The translations under genes and the position numbers were made by a program. The notes under the pieces are model-generated. The model did not search any database. It had not been told where the DNA came from and saw nothing but the letters and a program-made list of their open reading frames with translations. A DNA stretch of 53,734 nt, from contig JAJEBF010000046.1 of NCBI GenBank assembly GCA_022824025.1, forward strand, positions 1 through 53,734, read 5' to 3'. This DNA is from Caldilineaceae bacterium (lineage in GTDB: Bacteria > Chloroflexota > Anaerolineae > Caldilineales > Caldilineaceae). Of the stretch, positions 1 through 8,688 are shown piece after piece (within the stretch, counting starts at the first letter, position 1; the number at the start of each line of letters is the position of its first letter).

Positions 1-102
1 TCCAGCCGCCGCCCATCCCCGCACCCCCCGCAACCGCCTTCCCTCGCCCAATCCTGCCTTTCTCGTGCTTCCCCCGCCGTGCATCTGCCCTTCACCACGC
101 AA

Positions 103-390
103 ACTCTCGTCAAACGCTCACGAACGCTCACACAACGCTCACACAACGCTCACAAACGCACGCCCATGCCGGCCAGCCCCCATCAAAGCCCGTCACCCGA
201 ATCACGCCAACTGCAGTTCACACAATCTCACCCAGACTCTCGTCAAACGCTCACGAACGCTCATGAACACACACCCATGTCGACCAGCCCTCATCACAGC
301 CCGTCACCCGAATCACGCCAACTGCAGTTCACACAATCTCACCCAAACTCTCGTCAAACGCTCACGAACGCTCACGAACACTCGCAAACA
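103..390. repeat. Nested minisatellite in the 5' non-coding region
   Basis: Three copies of a unit beginning ACTCTCGTCAAACGCTCACG start at 103, 236 and 347, so the periods are 133 and 111 bp. Copies two and three are nearly identical over their full length. The 22 bp difference equals two extra copies of an 11 bp sub-repeat (ACGCTCACACA) in copy one. Open frames cross the array on the plus strand, but they are low-complexity, overlap each other and resemble no protein, so I treat bases 1-566 as non-coding. Nothing else is visible there apart from the ribosome binding site of the sulfatase at 567. Confidence 0.85.
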
Positions 391-566
391 CTCACACCGG
401 CGTCCAACTGCCCTTCCCGCAGTTTCCCACAGTTCCCTTTGACCCTGCTACAGTTGTCTGCTAGCATGGCCGGGCCCGTGGCCGCAGAGCGGACGGATCC
501 CAACCCCCATAATGATCTTTAGCTATCGAGCGAATCCAGCGGAACACTTTCCTGAAAGGATCTTCC

Positions 567-1994
567 ATGCCTGACGCGCGACCAAACATTCTCTTTATTA
601 TGTCCGACGACCACGCATCGCACGCCATGAGTTGCTATGGCAGCAGGATCAACAAAACGCCCCACCTTGATCGCATCGCCGACGGCGGCATGCGCTTCAA
701 CAACTGCTTCTGCACCAACTCGATCTGCACTCCGAGCCGCGCCGTGATCCTCACCGGCACCTACAACCACGTCAATGGCGTCACGACACTTTCCTCCACT
801 CTCGACGGCCGCCAGGTCACCATGCCAAAGCTGCTCCAGGCAGCGGGCTATCAGACCGCCATCGTTGGCAAGTGGCACCTCGGGCACGGCGGCGTCAGCG
901 ACCCCACCGGCTTCGATTACTGGAATGTTCTGCCCGGCCAGGGCCTGTACCACGATCCGGAGATGATCGAGATGGGGGAGCGTAAAGTCTTCCCAGGTTA
1001 CGTCACCGACCTGATTACCGACTTTTCGCTGGACTGGCTGCGCGACCGCGACCCGGAGCGGCCCTTCATGCTCATGTGCCACCATAAGGCGCCGCACCGC
1101 GCCTGGGAGCCGGACGAGAAGCATGCGCGTATGTACGAGAACGAAGAGATCCCCTATCCGGAGACCTTTGACGACGACTACAGCAATCGCGCCGCAGCCG
1201 CGGCCGCGGCAAAAATGCGCATCGACCGCGACATGACTTTGACCGACCTGAAGCAACCGACGCCTGAGGGACTTACGCCTGAGGAGGAAAAGAAGTGGAA
1301 GTACCAGCGCTACATCAAGGATTACCTGCGCTGCGTAGCCTCGATCGATGACAACGTCGGCCGACTTCTCGACTACCTGGAAGAGGAAGGGCTGGCCGAA
1401 AACACGATCGTGGTTTACACCTCAGACCAGGGCTTTTTCCTCGGCGATCACGGCTGGTATGACAAGCGTTTCATGTATGAGGAGTCGCTGCGCATGCCCT
1501 TGCTCATCCGCTTCCCGCGGGCCGTGGCACCGGGGACGGTTAACGACCAGATGGTTCTGAACGTCGACTTCACGCCGACTCTGCTCGAATACGCAGGCGT
1601 CGAGATTCCCGACCACTTCCAGGGCGCCAGCTTCAATCGCCTGCTGGCAGGGGAGAGCCCGGACGGCTGGCAGACGTCGATGTACTACCGTTACTGGATG
1701 CACCTCACTCACCACCACGTCTACGCCCATTACGGAGTGCGCACACTCCGCTACAAGCTGATTTACTACTACGCCGACGGCCTGGACCAGCCAGGTGTCA
1801 TCGACGACTCCAAAGAGCCGGAATGGGAGCTATTTGATTTGGATGTGGACCCGTACGAGTTGAACAACGTATACCACGCTCCGGAATACGCCGATGTGGT
1901 CGAGACGCTGACCGGGGAGTTGCACCGGCTGCAGGCACGGGTGGGCGATGAGCCCTACGACCACCCTACCGCGACCGGTACATGGCGCGGCTGA
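567..1994 (+). CDS. Sulfatase, type I (formylglycine-dependent), cytoplasmic
   Basis: A 475-residue protein of the alkaline phosphatase/sulfatase superfamily that should hydrolyse a sulfate ester on a carbohydrate or related substrate. Seen: the N-terminal strand with metal-binding D14-D15, the full signature C54-T-P-S-R58 followed by LTG (the Cys is the one converted to formylglycine), GKWHLG at 101-106, the HHKAPH segment near 172 and the second metal pair D287-Q288. The stretch after it (YDKRFMYEESLRMPLL) resembles N-acetylglucosamine-6-sulfatase/arylsulfatase A-like enzymes, but the substrate cannot be assigned. There is no signal peptide, so it acts in the cytoplasm. The ATG follows AAAGGATC. 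It is convergent with the MFS gene, and a bidirectional terminator lies between them. Confidence 0.93.
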   Translation: MPDARPNILFIMSDDHASHAMSCYGSRINKTPHLDRIADGGMRFNNCFCTNSICTPSRAVILTGTYNHVNGVTTLSSTLDGRQVTMPKLLQAAGYQTAIVGKWHLGHGGVSDPTGFDYWNVLPGQGLYHDPEMIEMGERKVFPGYVTDLITDFSLDWLRDRDPERPFMLMCHHKAPHRAWEPDEKHARMYENEEIPYPETFDDDYSNRAAAAAAAKMRIDRDMTLTDLKQPTPEGLTPEEEKKWKYQRYIKDYLRCVASIDDNVGRLLDYLEEEGLAENTIVVYTSDQGFFLGDHGWYDKRFMYEESLRMPLLIRFPRAVAPGTVNDQMVLNVDFTPTLLEYAGVEIPDHFQGASFNRLLAGESPDGWQTSMYYRYWMHLTHHHVYAHYGVRTLRYKLIYYYADGLDQPGVIDDSKEPEWELFDLDVDPYELNNVYHAPEYADVVETLTGELHRLQARVGDEPYDHPTATGTWRG

Positions 1995-2092
1995 AGTCCT
2001 TTCGCAATGGACAGCCGATCACAGGTCATCGTGATGCCTTTGCAAGGAGGGCCTCCCCTGGACGCCTGAGCATACCTGTCAGGACGCGGATC

Positions 2093-2120
2093 AAAAAAAG
2101 GGCGCCTTCTGCGCCCTTTT
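2093..2120. terminator. Bidirectional rho-independent terminator
   Basis: A 10 bp perfect stem AAAAGGGCGC (2096-2105), a 5 nt loop and GCGCCCTTTT (2111-2120). A tract of A residues on the left and T residues on the right lets it serve both the sulfatase at 567-1994 and the MFS gene ending at 2166 on the other strand. Confidence 0.88.
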
Positions 2121-2165
2121 GCCCTTCAGATTAGGAAGGCCCCCGGACAACCAGTCAGCCGGGAA

Positions 2166-3467
2166 CTAGCCGTGTTCAGCGTGGGCGGGAAAAAGATGCG
2201 TCCGGCCCAGCCAGAGCGCCAGCGCGCCCAACGTGGCAGAAATGACCACGCCGCTAACAGCCACCGCCACGACGCCGCTGATGGAGTAGATTCCCCCAGT
2301 CCCCAGACTGGCGGCGGCTGACGCGATCGCCACCATGGCCTCGTTGATGCCTTGCACGCGCCCCCGCTGCCGCGAGCCCTCCAGCGCGGCTGACAACAGG
2401 GAGGAACCGGCGATATAGCTGAAATTCCAGCCCAGGCCGAGAAGAAACAGCGAGAGAAACAGTAGAGGCAACTCAGTTGAAATCGGCATCATGATCGCGG
2501 ACAGCACCTGTACGAGCGCCCCGGCGAATATCATGGGCACACGCCCGACACGCCCTGCCAGCCATCCGCTAAGGCCTGAAAGACCAAACATCCCCAACGT
2601 GTGCGCCATCAGCACATAGGAGATCGCCTCGGCATCGTAGTCGGCGCGGTTCATATGCAACGGTGTTACAACCATCAGCAGCGTCATGACCAGCTGCCCT
2701 ATCGCCATCGCCGCAATCGCCAGCTGCACTTCCGGAATCTTCAGCAGCTGCAAAACCTGTCTCATTCCTCGCTGGGATTCATCGTCCGCCGCCTGCGCAG
2801 CCGCCGCGCCGTCCCCGGAGCTTACCGCAGCCTTGGCGGCTCGTGCCTTCTGTTCCAGAATGGCGGCCAGTTCCTTCGGATCGGGCCGCAGCGCGACGAG
2901 AAGCAGAATCAGCGCCAACGTCATCAGGCCAGCGCCGATCCAGAACGGCCCAACGTGCTCATGAAAGCCCTGCGCACGGGCCAGCCCGACGGCCGGTTCA
3001 ACCAGCAGGGGTCCGCCAACCGCTCCGACCGTGCCGGCAAACACGATCATGCCGATGACCTTGGCCTGCTGCGCCAGCGGAAAGATCTCCGCGGCCGCGT
3101 AACGGGTCTGTTCCAGGGCGGCCCGGCCAACGCCCAGCAGAACAGCGCCGCCAAGAAACGCGACAAGCGAACCGGCGCTGATCGCCGAGGCTGAGACCAG
3201 CATCCCGAAAATCACAAAAGAAAGGCCAACGGCCAGCCCGATACGGCGCCCTGCCTTGTCCAAGAGCCAGCCCAACGGGTAACCGGCGCCTGCCCGGCCC
3301 ACCATCGACAGAGCATTGGGGAGCCCAATTAGCTGGACTCTGCCGCTCAGGGAATAGGAGATGATCGGCGTCAGCACGAAACTGGCGATCATGGCAGCGC
3401 TGTTCAAGCTGCTGACCACAAACAGTGTGATAATGAGCCGCCGCTGTACGCGGGACATTGGAACCAT
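2166..3467 (-). CDS. Major facilitator superfamily transporter
   Basis: A 433-residue polytopic membrane protein with about 12 hydrophobic segments in two halves. They are separated by a charged, Ala-rich cytoplasmic loop (roughly residues 195-235) between transmembrane helices 6 and 7. An MFS motif A-like loop, GWLLDKAGRRIG, is visible between helices 2 and 3. The substrate is unknown; the neighbouring sulfatases and sugar enzymes suggest a sugar or small organic acid, but drug-efflux-like relatives cannot be excluded. An ATG at 3458 (MSRVQRR) is an alternative start; neither start has a clear Shine-Dalgarno sequence. A promoter candidate lies 90 bases upstream. Confidence 0.85.
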   Translation of the reverse strand: MVPMSRVQRRLIITLFVVSSLNSAAMIASFVLTPIISYSLSGRVQLIGLPNALSMVGRAGAGYPLGWLLDKAGRRIGLAVGLSFVIFGMLVSASAISAGSLVAFLGGAVLLGVGRAALEQTRYAAAEIFPLAQQAKVIGMIVFAGTVGAVGGPLLVEPAVGLARAQGFHEHVGPFWIGAGLMTLALILLLVALRPDPKELAAILEQKARAAKAAVSSGDGAAAAQAADDESQRGMRQVLQLLKIPEVQLAIAAMAIGQLVMTLLMVVTPLHMNRADYDAEAISYVLMAHTLGMFGLSGLSGWLAGRVGRVPMIFAGALVQVLSAIMMPISTELPLLFLSLFLLGLGWNFSYIAGSSLLSAALEGSRQRGRVQGINEAMVAIASAAASLGTGGIYSISGVVAVAVSGVVISATLGALALWLGRTHLFPAHAEHG

Positions 3468-3555
3468 GGAGAAGGAGTCCTTCGCAGAACTGGTCAGCCC
3501 GGCGCTCCGCAGACCGGGTATGGGGAAGACCTGTGCTGGGGATGGCGTGGGTTAC

Positions 3556-3590
3556 ATTGTAAACAGTCATTCATCATTCAGCAATTGCTG
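3556..3590 (-). promoter_or_regulatory. Candidate promoter and operator for the MFS gene
   Basis: On the minus strand TTGCTG (3579-3584) and TACAAT (3556-3561) are separated by 17 bases, a plausible sigma-70 promoter whose transcript would start near 3549. The -35 lies inside a perfect 12 bp palindrome CAGCAATTGCTG (3579-3590). The -10 overlaps the inverted repeat TTAC-ATT-GTAA. This arrangement would suit repressor binding. The remaining bases up to the sulfatase at 3960 contain only a GC palindrome (3637-3648) and no gene I can support. Confidence 0.45.
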
Positions 3591-3959
3591 GCAATTCCGA
3601 AAACTCCAGCAACTTTCTGTTGCCGCACTGTTCGTTGGCGCCGGCGCCTGTATTTAGCTCTCCAACGCTCACTTCGTGCCCTGAACCGCCTCCTGTCCGG
3701 CCCGTCCCATTCTGCCCTTGCCGGACTTGAACAACTGTGAGGACGACTAGAATGAAGCGGTAATTCTTGCGACGAACAGGGGGTTGTGGTACGGTTCAAC
3801 CGGTTTGGGCAGTGATTGACCGGATTCTTGCCAGGAGACCGAACCTGCCTGCCACGCGGCCAGAATAGTCTTGACTCGTAGATCGACGCAAGTCTCTCAT
3901 ATTCGCCCAACACACCAATTCCGATACCCGCCGGTTCACTAACTGCGAAGGAAAGCGCG

Positions 3960-5369
3960 ATGGCATCGAACGCAAAACCGAATATCGTCCTGTTCGGCAT
4001 CGACTCGCTGCGGGCCGATCATATGAGTTGCTACGGCTACGAGCATCTTACCAGTCCCTACCTGGACCGGTTCGCCTCCCAAGGCGTGCTTTTCGAAAAC
4101 ACGTTCAGCGCCCACATTCCGACCACGAGCGCATACGCCTCCATGCTAACGGGCATGGACGTCTTTTCCACGCAGGTGGTGGCGTTGCGTCACCAGGGCC
4201 CCCTGAGGCCGGAGGTTAAGACCCTGGCTGAAATCCTGCGCGAAGAGGGATACCACACCATCTGCGTCGGCTTCGACGGCAATCCCAGTAGCCGCGGTTT
4301 CGACGAGTACCTGAGCTACAAAGCCTGGGGTTCATGGGAAGAAGGACGCCTTCCCAAGGCACAGCTATTGAACGAGCAAGCGATCCCTGCGCTCGATCGC
4401 ATGGTCAACGATGACAAGCCCTTCTTCCTTCTCCTTCGCCACATGGACCCGCACGCGCCCTATCTACCGCCGGAACCCTATGAGCGCATGTTTTTCCATG
4501 GCGACGAGTGCGATCCCAGCAACAAATCGATGGAACCGGTTCTTGCATTCAAACCCTTCCGCGACTTCCTCGCGTCGTGGCTGCCGCCCGGTATCACTGA
4601 CAAAGACTATGTCATCGCCCAATACGATGGCTCGATTGCCTACATGGATGCCGCGATTCAGTCGATTTTTACCGCTCTGGAGGCGCACGGCATCTTTGAC
4701 GAGACCATCGTCGCCATCAACGGCGACCACGGCGAGACGTTGTACGACCACGAGTGCTGGTTCGATCACCACGGCATCTACGATAACGTCTTGCATGTGC
4801 CATTGTTACTTCGCTACCCGCCCAAGCTGTCCGCCAACCAGCGCGTCTCAGGATTCAATCAGCATAAGGACCTTGTTCCCACGCTCCTCGACCTGGCAGG
4901 CATTGACACCGGCATCAACTTCGACGGGCGCTCTCTCTTGCCGATGATTGAGGGCCGCGTTGCCTCCCACGAGAGTGAAATCTACATCACCGAGTGCACG
5001 TGGATGCGGAAGCACGGCTGGCGCACGCCGCAGTGGAAACTGATGCTCGCGCTGGAACCGGATTTTCACTTCAAGCCGCCGGTGGAGCTGTACAACCTCC
5101 TGGAAGACCCCGATGAAAACTGCAATCTCGCAGAGGAGCTTCCCGACGTCGTCGCTGCCTTGACCGCCCGTCTCAACGCTTGGGTGAGCAGGCGGGAAGG
5201 GGAAACCGGACTGCCGAATCCGATCCACCATCAGGGCGACTGGCATGGCCTCAAAGGGGTCGGCCCTTTCACCAGCTCACAGCAGGCTTACGACTCTCTC
5301 TACATTGGCGACGCGAGCGCGGCCCGGCGTTTGCAGGCAAAATCGCGGGAAGCCAACGAGAAAGAATAG
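3960..5369 (+). CDS. Sulfatase-fold hydrolase with non-canonical active site (copy 1)
   Basis: A 469-residue protein that keeps the sulfatase/alkaline-phosphatase architecture: D15 in GIDSLRADH, the HMDPHAPY segment at 161-168 and D256-H257 in NGDHGE. The signature expected ten residues before the LTG Gly reads T55-T-S-A-Y59, so the Cys/Ser nucleophile is Thr and the Arg is Tyr. It therefore cannot carry formylglycine. Related phosphoryl-transfer members of the superfamily use Thr, so a phosphoester or phosphonate hydrolase is as likely as a sulfatase. The C-terminal substrate region (ECTWMRKHGWRTPQWK) is sulfatase-like. No signal peptide. The next gene is a close tandem paralogue 16 bases downstream. 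Confidence 0.85.
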   Translation: MASNAKPNIVLFGIDSLRADHMSCYGYEHLTSPYLDRFASQGVLFENTFSAHIPTTSAYASMLTGMDVFSTQVVALRHQGPLRPEVKTLAEILREEGYHTICVGFDGNPSSRGFDEYLSYKAWGSWEEGRLPKAQLLNEQAIPALDRMVNDDKPFFLLLRHMDPHAPYLPPEPYERMFFHGDECDPSNKSMEPVLAFKPFRDFLASWLPPGITDKDYVIAQYDGSIAYMDAAIQSIFTALEAHGIFDETIVAINGDHGETLYDHECWFDHHGIYDNVLHVPLLLRYPPKLSANQRVSGFNQHKDLVPTLLDLAGIDTGINFDGRSLLPMIEGRVASHESEIYITECTWMRKHGWRTPQWKLMLALEPDFHFKPPVELYNLLEDPDENCNLAEELPDVVAALTARLNAWVSRREGETGLPNPIHHQGDWHGLKGVGPFTSSQQAYDSLYIGDASAARRLQAKSREANEKE

Positions 5370-5385
5370 GGGCAGGGAGAGCGCG

Positions 5386-6801
5386 ATGACCTCCTCCGCG
5401 CAACCGAACATCGTTCTTCTCGGCATCGACTCGCTGCGGGCCGACCATCTGAGCTGTTACGGCTACGACCGGCTGACGACGCCCCATCTGGACCGCTTTG
5501 CCTCCCAGGGCGTGCTCTTCGAGAACACGTTCAGCCCGCACATTCCAACCACCAGCGCCTATGGGATGATGCTGACCGGCATGGACATCTTCAGCACGCA
5601 GCTGGTGGCGCACAGGCCGAAAGGCCCCCTGCGGCCGGAGATCAAGACACTGGCTGAAATCCTGCGACAGCAGGGCTATCGCACGGTCTCGGTCGGGTTT
5701 TCCGGCCGGGCAAGCGCCCGCGGCTTTGACGAGTACCTGAACTTCACGCAGATGGGAAGCTGGTCCCGGGGGCGCGTGCCCAAAGCCCAGAGGCTGAATG
5801 AGCTGGCGCTGCCCGCGCTCGACCGCCTGGTTGATGATGGCAGACCTTTCTTCCTCTTTCTGCGTCACATGGATCCCCATTCACCCTACCTGCCGCCGCA
5901 GCCATTCGAACGCATCTTTTACCACGGGGACGAGTGCGATCCCGCCAACCGGTCGATGGAACCGGTCTTCGCGTTTGAGCCGTTCAAGCATACGCTCATC
6001 GACATGCTGCCTCCAGGGATCAGCGACCGGGGATACGTGAACGCACAGTATGACGGCGCCATCGCCTATATGGACGCCTGCATCCAGTCGATCTTCACCG
6101 CGCTCGAAGCGCACGAGATCTTTGACGAGACCATCGTTGCGGTCAATGGCGACCATGGTGAGGAGCTCGACGAACACGGATTCTGGTACGACCATCATGG
6201 CCTTTATGACACTGTGCTCCATGTGCCGCTGATGCTGCGATACCCGCCCAAATTGCCGGCGGGCCGGCGCGTGGCGGGGTATAACCAGCACAAAGACCTT
6301 GTACCGACAGTTCTGGATCTGGCCGGCATCGACGCCGGCGTTGATTTTGACGGGCGTTCTCTGTTGGCCATGATCGCGGGCGAGGCAGCGTCGCACGAAA
6401 GCGAATTCTACATCACCGAGTGCGCGTGGATGCGCAAACACGGCTGGCGCACGCCCCAATGGAAACTGATCCGCGCGCTCGAGCCGGACTTTCATTTCAT
6501 GCCGCCGGTCGAACTCTACAATTTGATCGAAGACCCAGGGGAGAGTGTCAACCTGGCCGAGGAGCTTCCTGAAGTGGTGTCGGCGCTCACGGCGCGCCTG
6601 GAGGCCTGGGTGCGCGAGCGGGAGGCGGCAACGGGTCTGCCCAATCCCATCCAACACCAACCCGGTTGGCATGAAATCGAGGGCATCGACTACTTCACCA
6701 GTTCACAGCAGGCCTACGAAAATCTGAGAATTGGCCGTCCCAGCCAGGCGGCGCTGCAGCGGGAACAGAGGCTACGAAACGTTCAAGGAAACAGAGCTTA
6801 A
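5386..6801 (+). CDS. Sulfatase-fold hydrolase with non-canonical active site (copy 2)
   Basis: A 471-residue paralogue of the preceding protein, clearly identical over most aligned positions, with the same altered signature T55-T-S-A-Y59 before MMLTG and the same metal-binding D15, RHMDPHSPY and NGDHGEE segments. I chose the ATG at 5386 because it gives the same N-terminus as copy 1 and follows GGCAGGGAGAGCGCG. The bases before both start codons (AGCGCGATG) match, so the duplication included the translation signal. A longer in-frame reading from 5245 would overlap copy 1 and is unlikely. Retention of the Thr/Tyr change in both copies argues for a selected activity rather than decay. The protein is cytoplasmic, probably in an operon with copy 1. 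Confidence 0.85.
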   Translation: MTSSAQPNIVLLGIDSLRADHLSCYGYDRLTTPHLDRFASQGVLFENTFSPHIPTTSAYGMMLTGMDIFSTQLVAHRPKGPLRPEIKTLAEILRQQGYRTVSVGFSGRASARGFDEYLNFTQMGSWSRGRVPKAQRLNELALPALDRLVDDGRPFFLFLRHMDPHSPYLPPQPFERIFYHGDECDPANRSMEPVFAFEPFKHTLIDMLPPGISDRGYVNAQYDGAIAYMDACIQSIFTALEAHEIFDETIVAVNGDHGEELDEHGFWYDHHGLYDTVLHVPLMLRYPPKLPAGRRVAGYNQHKDLVPTVLDLAGIDAGVDFDGRSLLAMIAGEAASHESEFYITECAWMRKHGWRTPQWKLIRALEPDFHFMPPVELYNLIEDPGESVNLAEELPEVVSALTARLEAWVREREAATGLPNPIQHQPGWHEIEGIDYFTSSQQAYENLRIGRPSQAALQREQRLRNVQGNRA

Positions 6802-6880
6802 GTCTAAGCCGTTCAATGCCGGGAGCCGAGAACATCTAACCGGCCGACTGGCTTGAACGCCCCAAAACGGAGCAAGATTC

Positions 6881-7678
6881 ATGAAACTTGGCGCAAATTC
6901 AGTCCTTTTCGGCGGTTACGACATGGAGACCGCCTTCCGCTGCATCGCGATGGCCGGCTACGACGGCATCGAGATGGCTGCGATCGACGCGATGGCCCAA
7001 CACCTGGTATTGGACCGCTGGCAGGAGCTGGCGCCAGAGATAAAACAGCTGGCCCAGACCTACGAACTGGAGCTGCTGGCGATGGAGCAGCCGAGCCGCG
7101 ACAGGGACCTGATGGAGAAGGCGATGCAGGCGGCCGTGGAGTGCGGCATCCCTATCGTCAACTGCGGTCCGGGCGGAGAGAGCGGCGACGAGGAAAGTCT
7201 CGTTCAGACTATCGATGAACTCGGCGAGCTTACGCAGATGGCTGAGAGTTACGGTGTAACGCTGTGCGTGAAGGCGCATGTGGGAGCCAGTATTTTCGAT
7301 ACGCCGACGACGCTGCGGGCGATGGAGGCGATCAGCTCGTCCAGCTTCGGCATTGACATGGACCCGTCGCACATTTACCGCGCCAACGAGAACCCTGTCG
7401 AAGCGATCGCGGCGGTGATCAGCCGCGTCAAACACGTGCACATACGGGACTGCAAGGGGCGCCAGCAAGGGCCCGGCAAGCCGGAGCTGCAGGCGAATGG
7501 ACGCGGGGACATCGACCTGGTTGGTTATGTGCGCGTCCTGCATGAGAACGGCTACGACGGTCCGCTGAATCTAGAAGTTATCGGCGCCAGGGAGTACACT
7601 TTGGAGCAGTGCTGTGTGATCGCGGCCGAGAGTCGCGGCCACATGCAGGCCTGTCTGCAGGCGTGCGGCGCGCGTTGA
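6881..7678 (+). CDS. Sugar phosphate isomerase/epimerase-like TIM-barrel protein
   Basis: A 265-residue protein of the xylose-isomerase-like/AP endonuclease family 2 barrel. Visible landmarks are the N-terminal strand MKLGANSVLFGGYD, GYDGIEM near residues 26-32, a central FGIDMDPSHIYRA segment (a metal-binding Asp and His are expected there) and VKHVHIRDCKG, followed by NGYDGPLNLEV near the C-terminus. Such proteins isomerise or epimerise keto sugars or inositol derivatives, often beside Gfo/Idh/MocA oxidoreductases, three of which follow at 11117-14859. The start follows CGGAGCAAG. It is about 80 bases after the sulfatase-fold pair and may share a transcript. The exact substrate is unknown. 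Confidence 0.85.
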   Translation: MKLGANSVLFGGYDMETAFRCIAMAGYDGIEMAAIDAMAQHLVLDRWQELAPEIKQLAQTYELELLAMEQPSRDRDLMEKAMQAAVECGIPIVNCGPGGESGDEESLVQTIDELGELTQMAESYGVTLCVKAHVGASIFDTPTTLRAMEAISSSSFGIDMDPSHIYRANENPVEAIAAVISRVKHVHIRDCKGRQQGPGKPELQANGRGDIDLVGYVRVLHENGYDGPLNLEVIGAREYTLEQCCVIAAESRGHMQACLQACGAR

Positions 7679-7761
7679 ATCCGCCGCGTCGGAGTTATCG
7701 CCGCGAAAGTTGCGGAGGGATTGGAACACATTTCTAACATGTCTGAAATGGGGAGAGTGCT

Positions 7762-8550
7762 ATGCTCACTTCACAACAGGTTCAGCAGTTCAACGCCGAC
7801 GGTTTTTTGAACGGCGGGCAGGTACTGAGCGATGATGAGGTGGAGACTTTGCGGACCGAAGTGATGCGCGTCATTGACGAGCGGGAGCGCAAAGACATCC
7901 CCCAGCCCGTAATGGTCCGCAATATGAGTCGAGACGGCGACAAAGCGGTCTGGCAGATTGTCAATATCTGGGAGGCCAGCGCGCCCTTCCGCGAGCTGAT
8001 GGCGAGGAAGGAGATCACCACCGGAATCGCGCAGTTGACCGGCGCCAGCGAGCTTCGCATCTGGCACGATCAGATCCAGTACAAGCCGCCCCAGACCGGC
8101 GGCACGACCCACTGGCATCAGGACGCGCCCCTATGGCCAATCATCAGGCCGATGACCGAAGTGACTGCCTGGGTTGCCCTGGACGACGCAGACGAAACCA
8201 ACGGCTGCATGTCGATGGTACGGGGCTCGCACAAGTGGGGCAACAAGATCGAATACCTGAACCAACTGGAAGATATCCAGGAGATGCCGACAGAGTACGA
8301 TGGACGCCCGCTTCAGGTTGCGAGCTGCCAGGTGAAAAAGGGTGAGGTCCACTTCCACCACGCGCTCACATGGCATGGTTCCCACGACAACAACAGCGAA
8401 CGGCCCCGGCGGGCCATCGCCCTCCACTACATGACCAACGAGACCTTTTATGTCGCGAGCGGCGAGCATGTAATGAAGGAGTTTGTTGAGGTGGAAGACG
8501 GCCAGAAGCTGCGTGGAAGGCACTTTCCACAGGTGTTCAAGAAGGGTTGA
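7762..8550 (+). CDS. Phytanoyl-CoA dioxygenase (PhyH) family oxygenase
   Basis: A 262-residue Fe(II)/2-oxoglutarate-dependent oxygenase with a canonical metal site: H119-Q-D121 in THWHQD, the distal H205 in LTWHGS and the 2-oxoglutarate-binding Arg at 216/217. These enzymes hydroxylate small molecules; in lineages rich in this family most substrates are unknown. This is the only one of the three PhyH proteins in the window that keeps the facial triad intact. It follows the isomerase by about 80 bases, so the two could be cotranscribed and act on the same compound. The ATG follows GGGGAGAGTGCT. Confidence 0.9.
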   Translation: MLTSQQVQQFNADGFLNGGQVLSDDEVETLRTEVMRVIDERERKDIPQPVMVRNMSRDGDKAVWQIVNIWEASAPFRELMARKEITTGIAQLTGASELRIWHDQIQYKPPQTGGTTHWHQDAPLWPIIRPMTEVTAWVALDDADETNGCMSMVRGSHKWGNKIEYLNQLEDIQEMPTEYDGRPLQVASCQVKKGEVHFHHALTWHGSHDNNSERPRRAIALHYMTNETFYVASGEHVMKEFVEVEDGQKLRGRHFPQVFKKG

Positions 8551-8688
8551 CCAAAGGGGAGCCCAGGAATTCAAGAGCTTGAGTGGGCTCGCTGCCGCTT
8601 GGATCGAATGGAGCGTGTCGCGAGGATGCCGGACATCGGAAGTTGAAATTCCACCATTCAAGAAAGGAGGAAACTTGGAGAGACTGTC

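Noticed and set aside
103..390. CRISPR array
   Set aside because: Periods of 133 and 111 bp, near-identical full-length units and no unique spacers or cas genes; this is a minisatellite.
65..522. Open frames on the plus strand through the 5' repeats
   Set aside because: They overlap each other, are biased by the repeat sequence, have no ribosome binding site and resemble no protein.
519..1256. 245-residue minus-strand frame
   Set aside because: It lies antisense to the sulfatase at 567, which has full family motifs; the frame has no recognisable domain.
5245..5385. N-terminal extension of the second sulfatase-fold protein
   Set aside because: It would overlap the first copy, and the ATG at 5386 matches copy 1 and has a ribosome binding site.
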